DNA of 12,846 nucleotides from JBBQSV01 sp038213615 (GTDB lineage Bacteria > Patescibacteriota > Saccharimonadia > Saccharimonadales > OMJO01). The stretch is from the NCBI GenBank assembly GCA_038213615.1, contig JBBQSV010000022.1, forward strand, positions 1-12,846. Direction: 5' to 3'. This document shows positions 5,342 through 12,550 of the stretch, piece after piece; the first letter of the stretch is position 1; every line of letters begins with the position of its first letter. The notes below the pieces were generated by a model. It saw nothing but the letters and a program-made list of their open reading frames with translations. It had not been told where the DNA came from and did not search any database. The translations under genes were made by a program, and so were the position numbers.

Positions 5342-6529
5342 ATGGAGTTATTCAATAAACTTATGTCTCGTGGCTGGCGCCCGGTTTTGATGGCCTTGGG
5401 GGTGGCAATAGCTGTTTGGTTTTTATTTTTTTATCATATAACTGGTCCAACCAGATTAGCAAGCCAGGAAGAGCACAACCTTATAGCGCATACCTTTGGA
5501 TTAAAAGATCTACTAAATAGCCCCGTTAACTTGCCGCTACGTTTTACACAGACCACAGCTAGTCACATCTTTGGCAAAACCCTTCTAGTCTATAGGCTGG
5601 TCAACGCTTTGCTTGGAATAATAATCGGGGCCTGCTTTTACTTTTTACTTCGACAGCTTTTTACTGTTCGGATGGCTTTTTTTGGGACACTATTAGCCAT
5701 TTCATCACCTTGGTTCCTAAACGCCAGCCACTTAGCAACCAGTAGTATAACGTTTGGCTTGATAGTTGTGCCTTTGGCAATGCTAGAGTGGTTGAAGGCC
5801 GGCTCAAATAGAGCCGTTTGGGCATGGCTGGGCTTGTGTACCTCTGCCGCATTGATACTTTACGTGCCGGGGATGGTTTTACTGGCCGGGCCGGCCATAG
5901 CGGTACTTATTAGACGTAAAGATAAATTACTAGGCCCCGTGCCAACCAGTCTAATTATCCTGGGACCAATTTTGTTTATTGGCTTGTGCGTACCTCTAGT
6001 TGCTGGGGTGGTGCACAGCCAGACTAGTTTGCTGGCCATTTTAGGGCTGCCCAAGCACTGGCCCAAATTAGCCAGTTTGCCGCGCGACATTGTCTCGGCA
6101 CCTGTACAGTTAGTATTTAGAAGCCGCCTATCGCCAGCCGAGCATTTGGGGCACTTGCCCCTACTAGACATTTTTACTAGCTTTATGGCTGCCGTGGGTG
6201 GGTACCTGCTATTGCTAGAACGCCGCCTAGACCGCTACAAGTATATTGTCGGCAGCGGGGTAGTGTTTACAGTACTTTATGGACTGGGCGGCCCAATCAG
6301 CTTGCTAGCCCTCTGGCCAGCTGCTTTCTTGTTGGCCACTGGCGGTATTAGCCTGATGCTAGGCCAATGGTTTACGGTGTTCCCCCGGAACCCGGTAGCC
6401 CGCAAGGTTGGTGTCGCCCTGTTAGCCACTGTAGTGATGTTTGCTGTCAGCTATAACCTGCTAAATTACTTTGTGGCCTGGCCACATACTCCGGCCACTA
6501 TATCGGCTTTCCAGCAAAAAAAGCCATAA
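5342..6529 (+). CDS. Polytopic membrane protein, possibly GT-C-type glycosyltransferase-like
   Basis: This 395-residue protein has about ten hydrophobic segments. The first is at residues 14-31. It is followed by a loop (about 32-75) containing TGPTRLASQEEHNLIAHTFGL, then spans near 79-102, 108-126, 130-146 and onward to a last span at about 355-375. The topology of one span, a first external loop with an acidic pair (E43, E44), then many spans, resembles the ArnT/dolichyl-phosphate mannosyltransferase (GT39/GT83) fold. In that fold the acidic residues of the first loop are catalytic. The usual large soluble C-terminal domain is missing and the protein is shorter than typical family members, so the assignment is tentative. 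It may act on cell-surface lipids or polysaccharides. There is no Shine-Dalgarno; the promoter lies at the end of dnaB. Confidence 0.8.
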   Translation: MELFNKLMSRGWRPVLMALGVAIAVWFLFFYHITGPTRLASQEEHNLIAHTFGLKDLLNSPVNLPLRFTQTTASHIFGKTLLVYRLVNALLGIIIGACFYFLLRQLFTVRMAFFGTLLAISSPWFLNASHLATSSITFGLIVVPLAMLEWLKAGSNRAVWAWLGLCTSAALILYVPGMVLLAGPAIAVLIRRKDKLLGPVPTSLIILGPILFIGLCVPLVAGVVHSQTSLLAILGLPKHWPKLASLPRDIVSAPVQLVFRSRLSPAEHLGHLPLLDIFTSFMAAVGGYLLLLERRLDRYKYIVGSGVVFTVLYGLGGPISLLALWPAAFLLATGGISLMLGQWFTVFPRNPVARKVGVALLATVVMFAVSYNLLNYFVAWPHTPATISAFQQKKP

Positions 6530-6534
6530 TTTGT

Positions 6535-6540
6535 TAAAAT
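6535..6540 (+). promoter_or_regulatory. Possible -10 box for ybaB
   Basis: TAAAAT lies 22 nt before the ybaB ATG, with AAGGAG at 6551-6556 between them. There is no convincing -35. If active, it would give a short leader with a normal ribosome-binding site, unlike the leaderless genes nearby. Confidence 0.3.
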
Positions 6541-6562
6541 ATCAGATGAAAAGGAGATAGTT

Positions 6563-6856
6563 ATGAGCAAATTAGACCAAGCCAAAATGTTGATGAAAGT
6601 CCGCAAGCTACAAAAAGAGCTGCAAAAAATGGTAATCAAAGTAGAAAAGGGCGATGGCGCCGTTAGCGTAGAAATCACCGGCGAACAAAAACTAAAAAAA
6701 GTTAACATCGACCCCGAATATGTAGATCTAGAAGATATCACCCAGCTAGAGCGTTGGGTTGAAGACGCCGTCAGAGAAGCCATCCAGGAAAGCCAAAAAG
6801 TTGCTGCCGAAAAGATGCAGCCGATGATGGGCGCTCTGGGCGAACTTGGTCTTTAG
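6563..6856 (+). CDS. ybaB: YbaB/EbfC family nucleoid-associated protein
   Basis: YbaB/EbfC proteins are small dimeric DNA-binding proteins almost always encoded between dnaX and recR, as here once dnaB and the membrane protein are set aside. The 97-residue product has a long N-terminal helix rich in K and Q (about 3-33, AKMLMKVRKLQKELQKM). A beta sheet with GDGAVSVEITGEQKLKKVNIDPEYV (about 35-59) follows, then a C-terminal helix (about 64-90) ending in the methionine/glycine-rich tail common in the family. The strong AAGGAG before the ATG supports the start. A perfect 7-bp hairpin covers the stop codon. Confidence 0.92.
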   Translation: MSKLDQAKMLMKVRKLQKELQKMVIKVEKGDGAVSVEITGEQKLKKVNIDPEYVDLEDITQLERWVEDAVREAIQESQKVAAEKMQPMMGALGELGL

Positions 6857-6862
6857 ACCAAG
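6845..6862 (+). other. Perfect hairpin across the ybaB stop codon
   Basis: CTTGGTC (6845-6851) and GACCAAG (6856-6862) form a 7-bp stem with loop TTTA. A T5 run follows only after 9 nt (6872-6876), so it is not a standard terminator. It may protect or attenuate the transcript between ybaB and recR. Confidence 0.45.
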
Positions 6863-6891
6863 CCCAGGTACTTTTTAAACAAATATCTAAC

Positions 6892-7497
6892 ATGAGCATC
6901 TTGCCAGCCACCCTAGAACAATTGATAGACGCCCTAGGCTCACTGCCCGGGGTGGGTGTGCGTACGGCCGAACGCTATGCTTATTATTTGCTAAAAAATG
7001 ATCCTTCCATTGCCAAGCGACTAGCCGACAAGAGTTCGGTATTGCATGATAACGTCGATTACTGCCCGGTAACCTTTGCACTGATAGACAAAGGCCAGCA
7101 GTTCAGCGATCTGTACACCGACCTCAGGCGCGACAAAACCCTGGTGGCAGTGGTGGCCGAACCTTTTGATATCCTGGCTCTAGAAAAAACTGGTCAGTTC
7201 AAAGGCACCTACCACGTGTTGGGCGGCCTAATATCCCCCATTGACGGCATCATGCCAGATAAACTACACGTCAAAGAACTAGTTTCGCGGCTAAAAAAAG
7301 ACAAGGTCAAAGAAATAATCCTAGCCACCAACGCCAGCGTAGAGGGCGAATCTACGGCCCTGTATATCCAGCAGCAAGTTGCCAACTTAGCCGTCAAGAT
7401 TACCCGTCTGGCCCGTGGCCTGCCAGTGGGTGTGGACTTAGAATATGCCGATCAAATCACCTTAGGGCGAGCATTAGAAGGGCGGACCGTGTTATGA
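6892..7497 (+). CDS. recR: Recombination protein RecR, zinc finger degenerate
   Basis: RecR works with RecO (and RecF) to load RecA at gaps during recombinational repair. The N-terminal helix-hairpin-helix is clear (LGSLPGVGVRTAERYAYYLL, about 15-34). The Toprim domain spans about 83-170 with VVAEPFDILALEKTGQFKGTYHVLGG, SPIDGIMPD, and the conserved ATNASVEGESTALYI at 145-159. The C-terminal RLARGLPVGVDLEYADQITLGRALEGR is typical. The central four-cysteine zinc motif is missing: only C58 remains, and the other positions are occupied by V55, F71 and L74, with a loop 4 residues longer than in Escherichia coli. Length (201) is normal. The gene has no Shine-Dalgarno. Its stop overlaps the next start by ATGA, so the two are translationally coupled. 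Confidence 0.95.
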   Translation: MSILPATLEQLIDALGSLPGVGVRTAERYAYYLLKNDPSIAKRLADKSSVLHDNVDYCPVTFALIDKGQQFSDLYTDLRRDKTLVAVVAEPFDILALEKTGQFKGTYHVLGGLISPIDGIMPDKLHVKELVSRLKKDKVKEIILATNASVEGESTALYIQQQVANLAVKITRLARGLPVGVDLEYADQITLGRALEGRTVL

Positions 7498-8519
7498 GCG
7501 ACAACCTAGACCAAGTTAAGTCCCTAATAGATGGCCACCAAAAATTTGTGATTTTGCAGGCCGACAACCCAGACGGCGATAGTCTGGCCAGTAGCTTGGC
7601 ACTAGAACAAATTCTGACCGACCTAGGCAAACACGCCACCATGTACTGTGCCGTAAACATCCCCACCTACCTGCGACATCTAAAGGGCTGGGACAGAGTA
7701 GTCGATAGATTGCCAGTGGACTTCGAGGCCAGCATTATTGTAGATACTAGCTCGCTAGCTTTGTTTGATAACCTGGCCAGTCGCCCAGAAATGAGCCTGC
7801 TGCAAAAGCGCCCTTGCCTGGTGATTGATCACCACATGAGCGAATCCACCATTAACTTCCCCACAGTTGTAGAGTACAAACACGACGTCGTAGCCACCGG
7901 GCAGTTAATTTATGACCTAGCCAAGCAATTTGACTGGCCGCTGGCTTTGACCACCAAAGAGATGATTGTGTCATCTATTATGTCCGATAGTTTGGGCCTG
8001 ATCAGCGAGGGCACTTCGGCCGATACCATTCGGGTGGTAGCCGATATGGTAGAGGGCGGAGTCAACCTGGCCAAACTAGACGATGCCCGTAAAGAGCTAA
8101 TGCGTAAAAGTCCAGAACTGATCGCCTACAAGGGCCGCCTGCTAGAACGTGTAGAATTTCATGATAACAATCGGGTAGCCATAATCAGTATCCCCTGGGA
8201 CGAAATCGAAAAGTACAGCCCCCTGTATAACCCCACCATGTTGGTACTAGACGAAATGCGCTACGGCGAGGGCACCGACATAGCCATTGGATTCAAAGTC
8301 TACAAAGACGGCCGAGTAACTGCCAAGATCAAAACCAACTTTGGCAAGGGCATTGCTGCCGAGCTGGCCGAACATTTTGGGGGTGGCGGCCACCGCTACG
8401 CCAGTGGGTTCAAAATCACTACTGGCAAACCTTTTAACGAAATAAAGTCAGAGTGTATAGCCAAAGCCGGCGAATTACTTGATAAACTTGAACAAGGAAA
8501 CGACCATGAAATCCAGTAG
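7494..8519 (+). CDS. DHH/DHHA1 phosphoesterase, NrnA-like
   Basis: This family includes NrnA-type nanoRNases, pAp phosphatases and cyclic-dinucleotide phosphodiesterases. Motif I reads ADNPDGDS (23-30), motif II IIVDTSS (81-87), the DHH motif is D112-H113-H114, a motif IV aspartate is in SSIMSDSLGLIS (D165), and the DHHA1 substrate-binding glycine loop FGGGGHRYASG lies at 295-305. Length (341) is normal for NrnA-like proteins. The first metal-ligand histidine expected three residues before the motif I proline is Ala23 here, a notable departure. Coupling to recR by a 4-nt overlap suggests a nucleic-acid or nucleotide turnover role. The exact substrate cannot be told from sequence. Confidence 0.9.
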   Translation: MSDNLDQVKSLIDGHQKFVILQADNPDGDSLASSLALEQILTDLGKHATMYCAVNIPTYLRHLKGWDRVVDRLPVDFEASIIVDTSSLALFDNLASRPEMSLLQKRPCLVIDHHMSESTINFPTVVEYKHDVVATGQLIYDLAKQFDWPLALTTKEMIVSSIMSDSLGLISEGTSADTIRVVADMVEGGVNLAKLDDARKELMRKSPELIAYKGRLLERVEFHDNNRVAIISIPWDEIEKYSPLYNPTMLVLDEMRYGEGTDIAIGFKVYKDGRVTAKIKTNFGKGIAAELAEHFGGGGHRYASGFKITTGKPFNEIKSECIAKAGELLDKLEQGNDHEIQ

Positions 8520-8537
8520 TGAGCCCTTAATAACATT

Positions 8538-8810
8538 ATGTTGTACGTATACGTACTAGAATCTGGGCCCAACATTTATGTAGGCTATACATCAAACCCG
8601 AAAGCACGTGTTAAACAACATAATGCTGGACAAAATACTTCAACAAAACGCTATCTTTCATGGACACTCATTTTCTATGAAGCCTATACGAATAAAGACG
8701 ACGCAACTAGAAGAGAGGGTTACTTGAAGACTAGCCAGGGAAGACAAGCTTTACGGAGGATGTTAAAAAGTCACTTAGCTCTTAAAAATATGGTACATTT
8801 TGTACATTAA
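8538..8810 (+). CDS. Small GIY-YIG domain protein
   Basis: The 90-residue product is a stand-alone GIY-YIG nuclease domain of the YhbQ/UvrC-N-terminal kind. YVYVL (3-7) and YVG (14-16) form the GIY-YIG strands. R24 and H28 lie in ARVKQHN, and the probable metal-binding E60 in TRREGYLK is present, as is the GRQALRRML tail that follows it in this family. All key residues look intact. Its codon use (AGA arginine, CTT, TCA, more AT at third positions) differs from the GCC-, CTG- and CTA-rich neighbours, and it separates the phosphoesterase from cysS. This fits later acquisition. No Shine-Dalgarno is seen. A 14-bp perfect palindrome at 8543-8556 falls in its first codons. The biological target is unknown. 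Confidence 0.88.
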   Translation: MLYVYVLESGPNIYVGYTSNPKARVKQHNAGQNTSTKRYLSWTLIFYEAYTNKDDATRREGYLKTSQGRQALRRMLKSHLALKNMVHFVH

Positions 8811-8824
8811 GGATCTACTACTGG

Positions 8825-10219
8825 ATGAAGCTATACAACACACTGACGCGCCAAGTTGACGAACTAAAACCCCTGGTACCAGGCAAGATTGGTCTGTACA
8901 CCTGTGGGCCAACGGTTTATGACTACCCCCACGTAGGTAACTACAGCGGTTACGTTTATTGGGATGTGTTGTTTCGTTTACTCCGGGCCGAGGGCCAAGA
9001 CGTTAATTGGGTCATGAACATTACAGATGTGGGGCACCTCAGTAGTGATGCCGACGAAGGCGAAGACAAATTGCAAAAGGGCGCCAAGCGAGAAGGCAAA
9101 ACTGCCTGGCAAATCGCCGACTTCTACACCCAAGATTTCATCGAGGGTCTAGACAGACTAAACATTTCGATACCCCGTGATCATTTGGTAAAAGCCACCG
9201 ACCATATCGCCGAACAAATAGAACTGGTACAAAAACTAGAGTCCCAGGGTTACGCCTACAAAACAGACGACGGAGTCTACTTTGACAGCAGCAAATTTGC
9301 GGACTACGGCCAAATGGCCCGCCTGGACTTAGAGGGCCAGCAGGCCGGAGCCCGAATCGCCCAGGGTACCAAAAAGCACCCCTTTGACTTTGCGTTGTGG
9401 AAATTTAGCCCCCCTGGCTCCAAACGGGACATGGAATGGGACAGCTCGTGGGGCAAAGGCTTTCCGGGATGGCACCTGGAATGTTCAGCCATGGCTATGA
9501 AGTATTTGGGTCAAACTATCGACATCCACGCCGGGGGCATTGATCACATCCCCATCCACCACACCAATGAGATTGCTCAGAGCCAGGCCGCCACTGGCAA
9601 GCCATTTGTAAACTACTGGCTACACAACAACCACATGATGATCAACGAATCCAAAATTGCCAAAAGCGAGGGCAACGGTACCAACCTGCATAATGTCATA
9701 GGCAAAGGCTACGACCCCATGGCGTTCAGATTGTTCGTGCTGCAAAGCCACTACCGAACCCAAAGCAACTTTACCTGGGATTTGCTAACTGCCGCTGCAA
9801 ATCGTCTGCATGATTTGCAGGCTATGGCCGATTTGCGGTTTCAACCAGCCAGCCCAGACGGTGTAGAACAATCAGAGTTCCAGGCCGAGGTTAAAAAGCT
9901 TAGTGGTCACCTGGATAACGACCTAAATACCCCCCAGGCTCTGGCCGATTTGAGTGTCTTTGCCAAACAAATAGACGACCGCGGTTTTGCAGAGGTGGAT
10001 GACCTAAAGCAATTCGTGACACAACTGGATAACTTGCTGGGTTTGCGATTAGGCCTAGCCCAAGACATCCATGCCGAACAAAAGCAACTGATCGCCAAGC
10101 GCCAAGCCGCTCGGGAGGCCAAAGATTGGCAGCTAGCCGACGACTTGCGGGTGCAGCTAGAAGAACAAAAGCTAACTGTCAAAGACACCGACCACGGCCC
10201 AGTTTGGAGTCGACTCTAG
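8825..10219 (+). CDS. cysS: Cysteinyl-tRNA synthetase
   Basis: CysRS charges tRNA-Cys with cysteine in the cytoplasm. The protein starts MKLYNTLTRQVDELKPLVPG and carries LYTCGPTVYDYPHVGN, with the first zinc ligand C27 and the HIGH-equivalent HVGN at 36-39. The other zinc ligands are C220 (GWHLECS), H245 and E249 (HHTNEIAQSQ). The KMSKS loop reads KIAKS (277-281), followed by EGN; this is a variant but keeps both lysines. The anticodon-binding helical domain occupies the last 150 or so residues, ending KDTDHGPVWSRL. At 464 residues it is full length. Unlike DnaX and RecR, it keeps its zinc site, which is catalytic. AAGGA (8809-8813) is 11 nt upstream. Its TAG overlaps the stop of the opposite-strand permease gene. 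Confidence 0.96.
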   Translation: MKLYNTLTRQVDELKPLVPGKIGLYTCGPTVYDYPHVGNYSGYVYWDVLFRLLRAEGQDVNWVMNITDVGHLSSDADEGEDKLQKGAKREGKTAWQIADFYTQDFIEGLDRLNISIPRDHLVKATDHIAEQIELVQKLESQGYAYKTDDGVYFDSSKFADYGQMARLDLEGQQAGARIAQGTKKHPFDFALWKFSPPGSKRDMEWDSSWGKGFPGWHLECSAMAMKYLGQTIDIHAGGIDHIPIHHTNEIAQSQAATGKPFVNYWLHNNHMMINESKIAKSEGNGTNLHNVIGKGYDPMAFRLFVLQSHYRTQSNFTWDLLTAAANRLHDLQAMADLRFQPASPDGVEQSEFQAEVKKLSGHLDNDLNTPQALADLSVFAKQIDDRGFAEVDDLKQFVTQLDNLLGLRLGLAQDIHAEQKQLIAKRQAAREAKDWQLADDLRVQLEEQKLTVKDTDHGPVWSRL

Positions 10220-11289
10220 GCTAGTTGTTTGGCGTTTTTGCGTTCGTGGTAATCTAGGAACAATATCCGGGCACAGCCAGCAGCCGGTATGGCTACAAAG
10301 GCGCCTAGCAGTCCAGCCACGCCGATACCCAGCAGGGCGGACACAAATACCAGTAGGGGTGTCAATTCGTTATATTTGGCCTGAATGTAGGGCTGCAGGG
10401 TAATGTTTTCTACCTGTTGGTAAACTATCACCACAATTGCCATGATCACCGCTAGTGGGGTAGATACAAACAGGCAAGCCAAAACTACTATCGATGCCCC
10501 AATAGTGTGGCCAATCATCGGTATCAAGCCAGTCAGGGCCACAATTCCAGCCAAAGCCACCGCGTTAACCGATACATGCAATATATGGCTGGCAACAACC
10601 AGTACTAGAAAATCAAACCCAGCCCCAATTAATGCCAACAAAAGCTGGCCGTTAACATAGCCAGTGACTATGCGGTACATTCTACGTAGTAGGGATTTGT
10701 AATGTTCGCGCTTGGCCTGGGGCTGAAAGCTCAGCGCCCGCGTCACCCACTCTGGGCCCTCTACCAGCATCATAAACGTCAGCACAAACACCGTAAGTAT
10801 CGATATCAACGCGCTGCCCAGCCGCCCTGCAGTACTGACTACTGGTTGCTGCAAATTTTTGGTGCGTTGCTTGATGTTTTCGCTAAAACCCTTCACCTCG
10901 TTTTGCAAATGGTAACGCCGTACAAAGCTAGATAGGGCAGAGTTGTTGGTGTTCAAATCATTAATAGTTGTGGGCGCACTGCGTACAAAGTCTACCGTTT
11001 GATGAACCAGTGGTGGCACTACGGTGTTGATAAACAGCCCCAGCAAAACCACTACTACCAAATAGGCCAGGCCGGTGGCCATGCCGCGAGTTTTGATACG
11101 CAAATGTTTAGATATCCATTTAACAGCCGGGTTTAGGGCTAGGCTTAGAAAGGCCGATATCAGTATTAGCTGCAGCGGGTGCATAACGTGGCCCAGTAAC
11201 TTTATGACCAAAAATGCCAGCGCCCCCAGTACCAATACCCGAATAACTGTTCGGTTAGAGACTGTGACTTCCATACGTTTTGGTTGCAT
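10216..11289 (-). CDS. AI-2E family transporter (PerM-like permease)
   Basis: This family of eight-span membrane proteins includes TqsA, linked to autoinducer-2 export, and Na+/H+ or unknown-substrate members; the substrate here cannot be assigned. The 357-residue protein has hydrophobic segments near 15-30, 36-52, 70-92, a long soluble stretch (about 95-155), then spans near 155-175, 213-237, 240-262, 265-290 and 305-340. Family hallmarks are the FLSLALNPAVKWI segment after the second span, SILTVFVLTFMMLVEGPEW near 160-180, GLIPMIGHTIGA, and QQVENITLQPYI. The start at 11289 is favoured because a TTGCAA-17 nt-GATAAT promoter ends 7 nt before it; the alternative Met6 would leave a few nt of leader. 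It converges on cysS with stops sharing CTAG. Confidence 0.92.
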   Translation of the reverse strand: MQPKRMEVTVSNRTVIRVLVLGALAFLVIKLLGHVMHPLQLILISAFLSLALNPAVKWISKHLRIKTRGMATGLAYLVVVVLLGLFINTVVPPLVHQTVDFVRSAPTTINDLNTNNSALSSFVRRYHLQNEVKGFSENIKQRTKNLQQPVVSTAGRLGSALISILTVFVLTFMMLVEGPEWVTRALSFQPQAKREHYKSLLRRMYRIVTGYVNGQLLLALIGAGFDFLVLVVASHILHVSVNAVALAGIVALTGLIPMIGHTIGASIVVLACLFVSTPLAVIMAIVVIVYQQVENITLQPYIQAKYNELTPLLVFVSALLGIGVAGLLGAFVAIPAAGCARILFLDYHERKNAKQLA

Positions 11290-11296
11290 TAGCTTT

Positions 11297-11325
11297 ATTA
11301 TCCTAGCGCTGGGCTATTTTTGCAA
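11297..11325 (-). promoter_or_regulatory. Leaderless promoter of the AI-2E family gene
   Basis: On the minus strand, TTGCAA (11325-11320) and GATAAT (11302-11297) are separated by 17 nt. Only 7 nt lie between the -10 box and the ATG at 11289, so transcription should begin at the start codon. The sequence lies just beyond the hydrolase stop codon. Confidence 0.6.
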
Positions 11326-11330
11326 TCTAT

Positions 11331-12257
11331 TTAGTTAGTACGTAGCATAGCCTTGAGTCTGGCAGGCATAAACCCAGCGGCGTCTTTGGCCGAGGCAATG
11401 ATAGTTTGGGAATGATTGGGCATGTTGGAATCCAAAACTATCAGATCACTAAAGATCACCCTCAGGTGCTGCTCTACGGTGTTGTTATCAAAATATCTAT
11501 CGTGTTTTACCGTTACGTGGCAGGCCGGCACCTTTAGTTGCTGCTTGCAAAGGTCCAGACGAAACATTTCTGATGTTGTTTTCATATAAGTGCGCACGTC
11601 GTTTTGGCGCCACAACTTGATTTCGAACTCTATGCGGTCGGCTAGTTCTTGTTTTTTGGCACCATTCAGCTTTTCGTTGCTGCTAGCTGTTAGTTTGTAG
11701 CTAAGCCGTAGTAGGCGTGGCCTAAACAAAACAGTTTGCACAAACCAGGCCACCGGTAGCCAGCCAAAAAACACCGATCCATAACGAAACATAAAACTAT
11801 AGCGCTTTTTTAGCCGAAAGTCGCTGTGGTGCGAAAACCCAGCCAGACTCACCGCCAGGTCGGTCCGGGCGGCAATATCTGGATATTTTTGCAACATGCG
11901 GGTTACTACAGCAAAACCAAAAGACAAACCAACAATAGTCAAACGGCGTCGTTTGTAACGAAACTTTATAAAAGTTGCCAGGTAATCGGCCAGGTTATCA
12001 ACACTGGGAGTAATACCCAAGTTGTAAAAACTCTGCATACCACCAAAGCCGGGCAGGTCTGGCATGGTCACGGCACCGTAATCATTTAGCAGTTCGGCCA
12101 GGCCAAACAATCGTTCCAGGCTGGCGTGGTGCCCATAGACTAGCAATATCTCGCGGTTGGCGCGGTTGGCAGGTAACCGCAACATGCGGCCACGCAGGCC
12201 ATTCATGTTTAACTGCACTACGTAATCAGCAGGGTTTTTTGCGGTTGTTTTAGCCAT
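11331..12257 (-). CDS. Alpha/beta hydrolase fold protein
   Basis: The 308-residue protein has the core of a serine alpha/beta hydrolase. It shows an oxyanion-hole segment LLVYGHHAS (38-46), DLPGFG (67-72), a nucleophile elbow GLSFG with Ser112 (110-114), a candidate acid D253 in VKHDRYFDN, and a candidate catalytic H282 in MPNHSQTI. All three triad residues appear present in the right order and spacing. The region between about 145 and 230 is a basic, aromatic-rich helical cap. There is no signal peptide, so it is probably cytoplasmic or membrane-associated. Substrate and pathway are unknown. It has no Shine-Dalgarno and a promoter 9 nt from the ATG. It precedes the AI-2E-type gene, which has its own promoter. 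Confidence 0.9.
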   Translation of the reverse strand: MAKTTAKNPADYVVQLNMNGLRGRMLRLPANRANREILLVYGHHASLERLFGLAELLNDYGAVTMPDLPGFGGMQSFYNLGITPSVDNLADYLATFIKFRYKRRRLTIVGLSFGFAVVTRMLQKYPDIAARTDLAVSLAGFSHHSDFRLKKRYSFMFRYGSVFFGWLPVAWFVQTVLFRPRLLRLSYKLTASSNEKLNGAKKQELADRIEFEIKLWRQNDVRTYMKTTSEMFRLDLCKQQLKVPACHVTVKHDRYFDNNTVEQHLRVIFSDLIVLDSNMPNHSQTIIASAKDAAGFMPARLKAMLRTN

Positions 12258-12266
12258 ACTACGCTA

Positions 12267-12296
12267 ACTTTACGCCAGATAAGCAACCCAAGGCAA
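12267..12296 (-). promoter_or_regulatory. Leaderless promoter of the hydrolase gene
   Basis: On the minus strand, TTGCCT (12296-12291) and TAAAGT (12272-12267) are separated by 18 nt, with 9 nt from the -10 box to the ATG at 12257. It lies back to back with the tRNA-Gln promoter. Confidence 0.5.
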
Positions 12297-12314
12297 CCAT
12301 AAGCATACGAATAG

Positions 12315-12343
12315 TCGACTAATTGGCAAATTTAAGCTAAAAT
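12315..12343 (+). promoter_or_regulatory. Promoter of tRNA-Gln
   Basis: TCGACT (12315-12320) and TAAAAT (12338-12343) are separated by 17 nt. The start near 12350 would leave a short 5' trailer before the mature tRNA at 12366. The -35 hexamer matches that of the promoter at 5299. Confidence 0.55.
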
Positions 12344-12365
12344 CTATCTGTTAGAGTAATTTTAG

Positions 12366-12440
12366 TGGGACGTCGCCAAGTGGTAAGGCACCAGTTTTTG
12401 GTACTGGCATTCGCAGGTTCGAATCCTGCCGTCCCAGCCA
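12366..12440 (+). tRNA. tRNA-Gln (anticodon UUG), CCA encoded
   Basis: The acceptor stem pairs TGGGACG with CGTCCCA. The D arm uses GCC/GGC. The anticodon stem CCAGT/ACTGG holds loop TTTTGGT with anticodon TTG, and the T arm is GCAGG-TTCGAAT-CCTGC. The discriminator is G and CCA is encoded at the 3' end (12438-12440). A T6 run at 12444-12449 may end transcription. Confidence 0.95.
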
Positions 12441-12523
12441 GCATTTTTTCGAATTTCTTACAGATACTAGAGTTCCAGAATTTATTCTTGAAAATTAGCT
12501 TCATAGATCCTCCTCTGTTAATT
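12441..12523. other. AT-rich mosaic spacer after tRNA-Gln
   Basis: On the plus strand there is only the T run and an imperfect hairpin around 12474-12493. On the minus strand a strong Shine-Dalgarno (GAGGAGG, complement of 12509-12515) precedes an ATG at 12504. The frame opening there runs 21 residues before entering the complement of tRNA-Gln and stopping at 12337. The tail across the tRNA is not a credible protein, so this looks like the start of a gene whose body is missing. Confidence 0.4.
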
Positions 12524-12547
12524 TGGGTTCGAGTCCCACCTGGCTTA
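12524..12547 (+). pseudogene. Isolated tRNA 3'-end fragment
   Basis: TGGG-TTCGAGT-CCCA forms a T arm with a canonical T loop, followed by CTGGCTT and A, which would be the 3' acceptor strand and discriminator. No matching 5' acceptor (AAGCCAG), D arm or anticodon arm lies in the preceding 80 nt, and no CCA follows. It is a fragment, such as is left at an integration site or by deletion. The sequence is not a copy of the tRNA-Gln 3' end. Confidence 0.5.
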
Positions 12548-12550
12548 TGG

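Noticed and set aside
8543..8556. 14-bp perfect palindrome GTACGTATACGTAC considered as an operator or restriction target in its own right
   Set aside because: It falls on alternating Tyr-Val codons (TAC GTA) of the GIY-YIG motif, which produce such a palindrome automatically. It is kept only as part of the GIY-YIG insertion finding.
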